This document shows, in pieces, positions 23,201-35,200 of a stretch of DNA of 64,000 nt. Under the pieces are notes generated by a model. It was given only the letters and a program-made list of their open reading frames with translations. It searched no databases and was not told where the DNA came from. Position 1 is the first letter of the stretch, and the number at the start of each line of letters is the position of its first letter. This stretch comes from Antedon mediterranea (Eukaryota > Echinodermata > Crinoidea > Comatulida > Antedonidae). The stretch spans positions 33,467,795 to 33,531,794 of the forward strand of contig NC_092670.1 of assembly GCF_964355755.1 (NCBI RefSeq), in the 5' to 3' direction. A program made the translations under genes and the position numbers.

Positions 23201-26200
23201 GTTTGAAGACAATGTACATAATGATGTTCTCATGATTGGCAATATTTCTTTAGAAGAAGTTCAGGTACGTTATTTGATTTGTGTGTTGTTTTGGATTAAT
23301 AGGGAGTTTTCGCAACCTTACGAATACGATAACGAAAACGGATACATCACACATTTGTGAAACTTTTGAGCTGATCCCCATTTCATATTCGTAAGGCGTA
23401 TTCGTGTTGACGAATATCACCATCACCACCATATTCGTAACTACAAAACGAGTATAGTTTTTGATCTATTTTGCACATTTTGCATTTGAATCAGGAAGGA
23501 TTCATGATTATAAAATAATTATACTTTTATTGAAAGTAATTTACTAAAGTAATTTACTAAAATGCCAGGTCAATTTTGATAAATAGCAGTTTTTAAAGTC
23601 CTCATTCGCTTTGATGTTATGCTAGGCCTAGGCAGCCAAGCACCAAGCAACACGTACCTGCGATTCGCTCAAATTTACCGCAGTCATATTTTGGACGGTG
23701 CCCTCAATATTTCATTGCCATACGAAACAGATTTTTACTGGCTTACAAAAAAGGAATATGTGTGTGTGACGTATCCGTTTTCGTTATCGTATTCGTAAGA
23801 TTGCGAAAACTCCCTAATGAAATAGTAAAAAACGCCACTTTCTTATAAATGAATGAAATTTATTGAAAAATGTTTTTGTGATTTGGCTCTGGTTGCCTCT
23901 TTAATGTCTTAAGCTCTGTCTATACTATCAAACTTTATGTGAAAATGCCATATGCCCATATATGGACATGATGATTTCATATCACTACCATATTTGGGCA
24001 TATATAGTGTAGACAGAGCTTTAAACCTCAGCAAACAATACCTTTGAATTCTACCACCTGATTTTTTTTGCATAAAAGAGCAGATCTGAGATGCCTCCTC
24101 AAATCTCTGCAGATCATCATCTTCACTTGAACTTCTTACAATGATCTTACTTCAATTTTGTTTTTATGATTGTAGGAGGAAGAGAGACGACTACGAGATG
24201 AACATATTTTATACCAGCAGCAGGAAGCTTCCGTCGCTAAGAAACGTCAGGAGGAGATTTTATTACGAGAAGAGCACGCTAAGAAACATGTCATGACTGT
24301 TATGAAAGACCGAAGAAAGGAATTAGCCCGGAGAGAGGTCAGTAGAAAATTGTTATAATATTTATTCAATATTCATAAACTACCAATGTCAATACATTTG
24401 TCTTTCTATGAGATGTTAGAAATGTTTTTTCATCTACAGATTATTCTTTGAAAGTTGTTTGTAGCTTTTCTAGAGGAGCTTATTGTAATTTAAGTTTGGA
24501 ACAAATGTGCATTGCGTACAAACATTTCTCTTATGCTTGACTGATCTCTCATTCTGCCATTTGTCAACTATAGGAACTTGGGCTTCAGAAAGAAAGACTT
24601 CAACATGACCAGTTACATAAAACCTTCAAGAAGGCAGAAAGCCAACTGCAGAGGTCTCTAGCTATACGTAAAGGAGAAGTCAAGGTATTGATTTGAAATC
24701 TACCTCTTATTTAACACAATTACTATACCGTAGTGATTGCGTACTAAAAGGTTAAGGGTATATAACCCTGCATTTAACTTTTCCTTGGGTCCGAATAAAC
24801 CGTTTGTTTAAAAACAAATTTAAAATATAATTTATGCTTAATTTTTGCTCCTAAATAACCATTTAAATCAGTTAGTCATTCATTAACCAAAATGCAATGG
24901 GCTCTGGCAGTCAATTAAATGTTACTGCAGTGTAGTTACTCAAGGTCAGAAACTATCAATCAAATAACTTATTTGCATTGCAGCTAAAAGTTGCACAGCA
25001 TAACCTATTAAATGGTGTTCTAAACACCGATTCGATTAGGTGTTTGAACCGGTTACTGAAAATGTGTCTTGTTTCTGCTGCCAATTTATTCACACAATTA
25101 ATAACCAGTTATTTTTTCGCTGCAGTGACAGGACCCTAAACACAGAAAGAATTTCTTTAAAATAGCCGACTTGATGTTGACAATTCATTCTCTTTGTAAA
25201 CTGTATATCTATAGATTATATTATTGTATAATAGAGATTGCCATTTTTAAACATTAAAGCCTGTTTTCCTGTCGACGTTAGTCGACGCTATCGTTAACAA
25301 TAATCGGCGATCTTCTACGTAAACATTGAAATGTTAACGATTTACAGGAAAAGGTACTCGCTATCCTTATCATTTCAACTTGATTGTTTTCAAACGATCG
25401 TCGTTGAACTGTTAACGATCAACGACGATAGCGTCGAATAACGTCGACTGAAAAACATGCTTAAAGACCAATTTACACGAGTGGTAACGGTAAGCGGAAA
25501 ATCGCATAGCTTGTCCCACATAGAATTTGTATCGATCCTGAGTGGAAACTGTCCATTCCACGTTGTGTAAATGATCATAAGGAATAAGATAGATTCTATA
25601 TTTTTATTACTGTTACCACTTGTCTGTGTAAATTGGCCTTTATAGTCCATGAGGCAAAACTCTCCCTTAGCAAAAATGGTCCACAGGCCTGTCAGCCCAT
25701 AAAACACACAATTGTAATTTGATTATATTAACTGCCCATCAAATACAACCCAAGGGTACTATTAGGTCATTTACAACAAGGTCACCTGGACAGCTCATGA
25801 AAATTCCTACATGGTTTTCAGCAATTTCTGTAGTGGCCTCCCATGTGTGTCAAGATAAACAATCAGAACTGGTAAATTGTTTAAAACAGACCAAGATTTA
25901 TTACCCGGATTTTTTCAAAAACCCGGGTGAAATGGACTGATTCTGCTAAGGGAGAGAAATGCCTAATGCTATTTTTTAAAAGCTTTTTCATGCCCCCACA
26001 CTTCAAATGATAAGTTAGTCAACAATAATTTGCTTTGCATCAATCAACAAAAAGGTTATTTTAAAATTAACAATTTATTTTTATCACTAGACAATGTATG
26101 GTGATCTGATGATATCAGACGGTCAGTATGGCGGGTCAAAGGGTCGCAGATGGAAAGTTGACTGGACAAAGACTCCACAACCAGTGCAGGTTAAACTCAA

Positions 26201-29200
26201 GTGCCTCCGGGGAGTCAAAGACAAGCTTCCAGGTATGCAGTTGTTTTTATGTGGCCAGACAACGTCTCATTGCATGTTTAGACAAACACGTTAATATGAT
26301 TTATTTTTTACATTTGATAATCACCATTAATAACAATTAACATAACTTTTAAAATTGTTAATGGAACATAAAGAAACTATTTTAAGGTAAATGATTCAAG
26401 ATTATTTATATTATTTTTATAGTGAATAAACATTAGTATTGTATTTAGGTTTTCCAAGAAGAAAATAAACTAGACATGAAACTCGTCACTTTGACGAGTT
26501 AGTTATCCGCACAACGACAAACGCCACGTGCACGTCATACGTTGGAATATTGCACACAGATAAAGATTATGGCATTATGACAACAATTGAAGAATATGAT
26601 ATGCTGTTAGTGCTGAATTCTGTCAATTTTGTGTCATATAGTATATACATGCAAACAGTATAATCTGTATACATATTACATACAGTGTAGGATAGGTGAT
26701 ATTACGGGACCCGCCATTTATTCCAATTTTTAACATGGCGACGGTATCAAAATGAAACACTTAAATATCAATTTCAGAAGGAAATTATCTCAGGAACAAC
26801 ATATTAACGTGTAGAAGAAATTTGAATACGTAAAATATAGATGCGCACCCTTTTAAATGTGATGAACTATTACGCAAAATATGAAAATACGCCTTTTTTT
26901 ATTCAACTGGCCATATGATGACGTCACAACATCCGATTGGCAAAATGTTTACATGAATTCGTATCTACAATCCAATAGCTTCCAGAAAACGTTTTAGACG
27001 TGATTATCACATTTTCTTCTTACGAGCTATTACAGATTAAAATTTACTGTAAAGATGAAATTAATGACCCACGTAATTAAAATTTTTAGGCATGATGACG
27101 TTATAAAAATTAAAATATTTTTATCTCATGCTAAAGAAAGTTGATTGACCTAGACAATATATAAATATAGGAGAAAAAGGAATACAGATAAGCGTGATGC
27201 GCTCCATTGAATGTGATGAGCAATAACGAAAGAGACAAAAATCCTATATTTTACATTCGTGTGGCCATACGATTACGTCACAATGTTTTTTTAGCCTTAT
27301 CGATGCATGATCCGATATCTACAACTCATCAGCTTCTAGATTTTGTAATAAAAATAAACGGTTCACGGTTTACTTTAGAAACTATGACTGTTTAAAAAAA
27401 GACATTATTTTGATGATTTTTTAAGCTTTTTCATAAAAAACGCGCAGAAATTGTCTAATTCAACGTGTTCGTATGGCGTTATTTAAACTGGAAAAGGTCT
27501 AAATTGTTTTCAAAATTACTAGGAAAGGCTTGAAAAATATAATTCAAGAGAAAAAAATATGTTTTTAACGCTACGTGCGCACCGCGCGCGTAAAAAATTG
27601 CGCGCCCGTGGGAATTTTTGACATGCTCAAAATGACATGAAATGCGTAAAAAGTTGATTAGAAATTAATTTTGCGCATTTTGAAATTTTAAATGCGCGTG
27701 CGCACGTAACTTCTTGTGAAACATGCCATTTTTAATCCGTAGAAAGTTTGCCCCTGATAATGACTTAAATTTTGTCCAAGTGTCAATACTAAATGACTTT
27801 TGGTTTTTAATCTATGTTCAATCATTGAAATTCATTCATAAAAGTCACGTTGCGCAACTATGACGTCATTCAAAAATAGGAGGTGCACAACTTCACGTAA
27901 ATGCCCATATGCTGTCAAAAGTTATGAAATATTATGTTTACACATTTTAGAAAAACGCGACTCACAAAAAGGAAGGATGGAAAGAAGCATAATACAGAAA
28001 AATTAGATTTGAACTCGTCACTTTGACGAGTTCGGGTTATCCGCGCAAACGCAACATGCACATACTTACTATATGAACCTCGACAATTATTATGCCATCC
28101 TATGACATGAAATAAATATGTTTACAGTGCTGAGTTGTACCTATTATGTAGCATACACCATATTACAGTATTTTACAGAATAAACTGTATATGTTATACA
28201 GTGTAGCATAGACACAATTACGAGACCCATCTTTTAAATCCAATTATTAACACGATGACATCATCAAATTGACATATAAAGATAACAATTTTAGAAGATA
28301 ATTATCTAAATAATTACATTAAAACAAATTTGAAGAATTTTGGGAAAGTAAAAGTGAGATGCGCTCTCGTTTAAACGCAATGAACTTTTACGCAAGAGAT
28401 GAAAATATGACTTTTTGAATTCAACTTGCCATATGATGACGTCACAACATCTGATTGGCAAAATATTCACATCAATTCGTATCTACAATCCAATAGCTTC
28501 CAGAAAACGTTTTAATCATGATTATCACTTTTTAATCTGACGAGCTATAACAGATTGAAATTTACTGTAAAGATGAAAATAAGTGACCCAAGTTATTTAC
28601 GTTTTTAGACATGATGACGTCATAAAAATTAAAATATTTTTAATTCATGCGAAAGATAGTTGATTGACGTAGACAATATTACAATTTCGGGGAAAATGGA
28701 ATACGTATAAGCGAGATGCGCTTCGTTGAATGTGATGAGCAATAACGAAAGGGGTAAAAAATCCTATATTTTACATTCGTGTGGCCATACGATGACGTCA
28801 TAACATCTGAGTGGTAAAGGTTCTGCATGAATTCATATCTACAACATATCTGCTTACATATTAAATTTTAAAAATTGGGGGTCGTGGATGATCCTGAGGA
28901 GCTATAATAGATTAAAAAAAGGCTTAATTTTGACAATATGTTGTCACTTTTGCAACTAAAACGCGCGCAAATGGTGTAAATCAACGTGTTCGTATGACGT
29001 CATTTTAATTTGAAATGATGTAAATCTTTTTTTAAATGACTAAGAAAGGCTGTAAAATCATAATTCAAGAAAAAAACACATGATTTTCATGCTCCGTGCG
29101 CACCTTACGCGTAAATTGTTTCGCGCGCGTGGGAATTTTTGACATGCTCAAAATGTCATGATCAGCATAGAAAGTTGATTGGAAATTAATTTTGCGCATT

Positions 29201-32200
29201 TTTTAATTTTAAATGCGCATGCGCGCGTAACTTCTTGTGAAACATGTCATTTTTAAACCATAGAAAGTTTGCCCTTGATATGACTTAAATTTTCACTAAG
29301 TGTCAAAACAAAATGACTTTTGGTTTATAATCTATGATCAATCATTGAAATTCATAAAATCGTGCGTAACTTACGCTGCGCGACTCTAACGTCATATAAC
29401 GAAGTTTCTTGCACATCTACAGCTACAGGTCAATCTTTTGACAAAGTTATACAAAGTTATGTTCACAAGCAATATGGGATATGCGACGCACAAAAATCCG
29501 GGAAAGAAAGAAGAATAACAAAGAAGAAGATGATGAAAAAAAAGATATTTACAATCACAAGGGTTATCCCCAACTTAAAGTTGCGGATAACCAAAAATAT
29601 TGATCTCATACAATAACAAGGAGTTATCCGCTCTACCAAGCGGATAACTAAAAAAAAGTTTTGTTTTAAAGTTGTTAGGCTACAACCATTTGTAATGAGT
29701 TTTTATGAAATCTTTTCAGTTTTTACACTATTAGATATTATTTTTTTCGTTTTTAGGTGGTCGATATGTTCTTATGACTTCTATGTACAACAGACTGGGA
29801 GGACACGTCCAGCGATGGTCAAACCTACGAGGTCAGGAATGGGGTGGTGCTACACTGCCCCTACATCATGGCGGACACTTTTCTGATGTAGAAATGACGG
29901 TACATTTTAACATTCCTCCTTTTCTCTTATATCATGATTTTACTGTTGTGTGTCGGTGAACAATTATACTATATATTTTTTGCTTACAACAATAATATTA
30001 TCTATCCGATATCTTGTCATTTATATTCTTCTAAGTGCAAAGCTAATGCTGAGCACAAATGATAAATTGGCCAGTTTGTACATTAAACAAATACAAAGTC
30101 GGGTATCTGCATTATATTACATGACATGTCAATTTATTAATGATTTTAAATTCTTCCCCTGTTCTCTGAATTGACTAATTTTTATTTATTTTTCCTTAAA
30201 GATGTATTGTCCCTTGAAACACAAAAAATGAAAAAAAAAAATTCTAAATTTAAATTGGCCATATCAAAGTAATATTAAAGCTATTCACTTTAAGTCGAAA
30301 ATTCGAGCCAAAAACAACAGTTTACGTAATTAACAGGTAAATTAATTAGATTACATTTCGTCTGAGAAATCGTCGCAAGCGAAAGTAAACAAAGATTTCA
30401 AACCATGAGTATGCATTATGCATGATGCTAATTAGGATTGTTTACAACTCATCACGGTTGAGAAGGTGTTTTCACACAGATCGCGAGGAAGTTTTATGAT
30501 TATGCATACAGAGTAGCCAAACAAGCGCATTGCATTATGGGATATGTTTTGATTGAAAACTTTGACTGGAAGTCAAAGTTATTTTTTGAACAAAAAAACA
30601 TCTGTATTTCGGTTAAATTATATTTTTTTTGACTAATTTTTGGTGAAAGTTAATAACTATTATGATACTTCAAAATGACCCACTTTTTTTCGAAATAAAA
30701 AAAAAAAAAATTGTTGGAATTAGTCAAAGGGACAATACAGCTTTAACATCTGTTTATTATTATTTATTTATTATTTATTTATTTATTTATTGATTGCTAT
30801 TAGAGCCTTAAACATAATGTAGACACTTTTTTGTAATGTTATTGTTTTTGAGGTCGTGTTGTGTCCGTTGGATATTGTGCTCCGCCAACAGAGCAAACAG
30901 AATTTCTATGTTTTTTCTTAAAGACCCCTTCCCTGCAATTTTGGACGTTTTTTGGAAAATAATACATATATATCACTTTAAAAACATTAAACCATGTCAT
31001 TCCTTGTCTTAAATGTACGTTTTATGGTAAATTATGATAAAAAGTGAGAAACAATGCACTACCTAAGTACCTCGCGGCGATCGACCTCTCGTGGACGGTC
31101 TTAGGCCTAGCCTGGCTAGGCTTGGTTTTGTAGGCCTAGCTGGTAAACATCGGTAACGTGCGAACATCGTACGCTAGCTATATACCTAGCCTGACGTTGT
31201 ATAGTTGCTGCATTAATTGTCTTTCTATTTTTGCCAGACTCCGTTGATACAAATTGGGGAAAACCCGGTATTTTCGCTGAAAAGTTAGGAGTCTTCCATT
31301 TGTTTTGGCCTCACGATCGATCGAAAAGTGGGCGAATTACAGGTGAAAAACAAAAATATCAATCCGCGCGCAATGCATTTTGGGATTTATAGCGGGCCGC
31401 TATAATTATTAAAATCGACTTATTTTTCACATTTTTAACCGTTTAAAGACGAAAAAAGTTATCGCAATAGGACCATATAGTATTATTTTTACATTAAATA
31501 TAGTTTGTGATCTTAAATTACATCTAAAAAACGTAGGGAATGGGGCTTTAAAACAAATGATAATAAATGATACTTGACTTGACTTATTTAGATTGATCAA
31601 AGTGTATTCACCGTGTGCCCATCAAAACCAGATATCCGTCCAGGAATGGTGTTTATGTTTGAACTGTTTCTCCTGAGGGGATCTCTCCTGCCTGTTGACA
31701 AAGTAGTTGCTTGGGGTGTCTTCCCTATTTGTGATGCTCAGTTCAACATTGTGGAAGGAAGGTAAGGTTCTGATTAGAGAAATATTTTTGTGAAATCAAA
31801 TTTAAAAGTTTATATTTATACTGTTATAATTAAAATAAAGAACTTGCATAATCTGTAATTGTGTGTGCTAATATATACTGTACTAGCATTCTCATTCAAT
31901 GGACATGCACTATAGTATCTGATTAGTAAATTCATGTTGACCTTTCTACGATCTGATTGTGAAATTGGTCTCGCAAATAATTGCTGCTTTTATTTTGCCA
32001 AATAGTTAAAGGAAAATTTAATGGGGCTCCATCTTAAAAAGGCATAGGTTTTTAGCACACATACATGTCATTTAGGAGGGGATAACATAACTATTGTAAT
32101 ATAGTTGAGTTGTAATCATGTAATATGCAAATTGCATAAACAAATTTAAATATTTAATATTTCATCTGGATTTCAGGTACAAAGCTCCAATGTTGCGTGG

Positions 32201-35200
32201 TGAGATGGACACACAGGTTGAACGTCATGAAACCATTGAGAAGCTGGTTGCATCAGATCTTGACCATTGGCTTTGTAATATCTACTTTGATATTGTCAAG
32301 CTACCAAGGTATATACAGTTTAAATCTACATTATACAAAGCAAATTTGTTGAGATTATTTTACATATTTAAAATAGATGATCTATAATGTCATATTATTC
32401 AATGTACATTTAAATGCAAATTATGTCTAGCTGCTACAAGAACTATTTATAATAGCAAAAAATAAAAGTCTGTTTTTCAAAGCCTACTATTATTCCTTTC
32501 CATGCTTCAATTAAAACGGAGGAGTAGCTTGACCTTGTTTTGGCTGATATTTGACGTATATGTAAAAAGGTCACTCTGGGCAACTATGTATTAGGAGGAA
32601 GTATCTGGTTGTTGAGTGTTGTTTTACGCTACTTTGATTAGTGTAGTGGAAAAGCTAACATGTACTTTTTCTTGCTTATTATTCAGATATCTAGCAGGGC
32701 AGAAAGAGTACGAGATTGAGCTTCAGTTTACTTCTGAGATGCTAGCTCACCCTGACCGTGTGAAGACAGCAGAGGAAGCAGTGGATGGCGAGGAACCTAT
32801 ATCAGGATCTGCAGTAGAGATGGCATCAGAAGCAGGTAAGAATGCGCATGATTGATATATTTCTTTAAATATTTTTTTCATTTCAGTTTTTTGCTTTTTT
32901 ACCATAGATGCATTTTTTGCAGGCTTTTATTTATTTCTTTATTTATTTTATTCACACCATCCAAAAAAAAGCAACCCACCAATTCATGGTTTCTAAATCA
33001 AGTCTCTCATGAGGCTTGGGTAGTGGCACTCTATTGTCTGATGTGATTTTTCACTTTTAATTAGGTAGTGCAAACTTAAAGGATTCAACTGCTGACAGTG
33101 TAGAGCTAGCCACAGAGGCTGCTGAAGATTTGCCCAGCACCAGCTCAACAGCTTCGCCTAAAGCTAAACATGAGTTAAGCTCCAGTATTGAGACAATGAG
33201 CTTCAAGGACTCCAGTGACTCAATTGACAAATCTGGAAAGGTATGGACCAATTGTCAATACACCTGTTTATTTTTATTCTTTAAGGTTCTACAGTAACCA
33301 GATATCTTTAGTAATTGTTTTCTCTCGGTCATCTCATCAATGCCTTTTGGGCTGTAGTCAAAAATTTCTATTTTTCCACAATATCTGGTTTTTCTGATTT
33401 TAATTGCAATAGTATTAATGGAATCTTTTGAAGAAAATGTTTTTAGGTAGTCCGGTTTGACTGAGTTTATGGTATACAACTCAGTTGACACTATATGTGT
33501 ATATAAAAGTGGAATCTGTATTTATTCTCTTTGCTCATTTAGTTTGATGACGATACCGCAAGTCTTCGGTACCGTGGAATGAAGAGAGATGCCCCTCCCA
33601 CAACTGTGATAGGTTCCCGAAAGTTAATGGACAAAATGGGCAAGCAATATTCTAGTGACTCTGAATCAGATGATGATGATGTGGTAAAGAAACGAATTGA
33701 TGGCTTTACACAAGTTAGAGGTGAACCAGGACTGTATTACAAGGTAGGATGTGTACAATATTTTTACCAAAATTTACTATTTTTAATAGATCTGTGTGTC
33801 AATCAATATCAATCTAATCCACTGGACTTTCTTGTTTAGTAAACATCAACATTTCATGACCTATCCAGTGGATTAGATTGATATCTTTCTAGACCTAATA
33901 CTACCTGGATGAATAAGAATATTCATATCCAGTAACACACTTTTCTTTCCATTCAATTAGAAACACTCACATCCACCTGCTACAGAGTACATGAACAAAC
34001 TGTATACAATGCTACCAAAGACCGCCCTCTTGAATCCGGCAAAACGCAAGAAGAAACTGACATACCTGGAACAACTTGAAACTCACTCATTTGGTGTTCA
34101 GTAAGAACATTTATTTTTTTTTAATATTTCAACAATAAACCAACTTCTATTTCTTGTATTTGTATTCCCTTTTAGCCTTTTTTTTGCTAATAAACAAATT
34201 GTAATTTTTTTTTATCAACAGACGACCCTTTTCAACAAAAGGTCACATCCACCACAAGAGCCAAGAGAAGGTTCAGTATGTGTTCCGTCAGTTGCTCTCA
34301 GAGCTTGGTCTGTCACAGTGGCGGTCCCGAGACTTCTGGGTTCTTCTGCTCATGTTCTGTCTCATATACTTTCTCAGAGTGTACCTGCATTATATTGGGC
34401 AGTTTGCGTTCCTGCATATCATTAACATACCTATTAACAGGTTAGTGAAATAAATTATATTATTTTTATAATATCTTGTTTACCAAGTTCTATCAAAGCC
34501 ACATTCAAGACTAAATTAAAAACTATATTCCTGACTTTATTCTTATATCAAAATCAATACAATGCAATACTAAAACACTTACCATATGAATTTTTTTATG
34601 GCTGATGTTTGTTTATTTTTTTTAATCTGGCAACCATGATTAATAAGAATAAGATATCAGTTTTTACACAAGAAAAGATCATCTTAAGATAAGAAAGAAG
34701 AAAGGAAAATGAATTGGAATCAAATTGAATGCATATCTGGTTCAGGGCTTTTTGCTTTTCAATCAATTTCCAAGAATCCTAAGTACAAATAGAACGCAAT
34801 TCAAGGTCTGGAAAAAATGTATGATAACATGATGTTGTTTCCACTAGGTTTGACTATGTTGCCTACACCATCTACCTTAACTATCAGAGCAGCCTTCTCT
34901 ACACGCAGGAAGAGATAGCGGTTGTTCTCATAGGACCTTTCACCAACATCCTAGCGTTTGTTTTACTGCTCCTCTTTTGTTGGGGGTTCCAGAAGATTTT
35001 AGGCACATTTCCTGGACTGTTTTCTAAGTTTGTGCTAGTCTTTGGAATCCAGGCTGCAATTTTGGATGTCGTTTTTATTGCCATAGTCGATGCTGCTCTT
35101 CAGGTAAATTGATTTAACAGATGACTTTAAGATAAGGTGAATTGAATAGATGACAGGCCTGGCAATTGGTACTTGATAATGATATGGACATTTGCACAAC

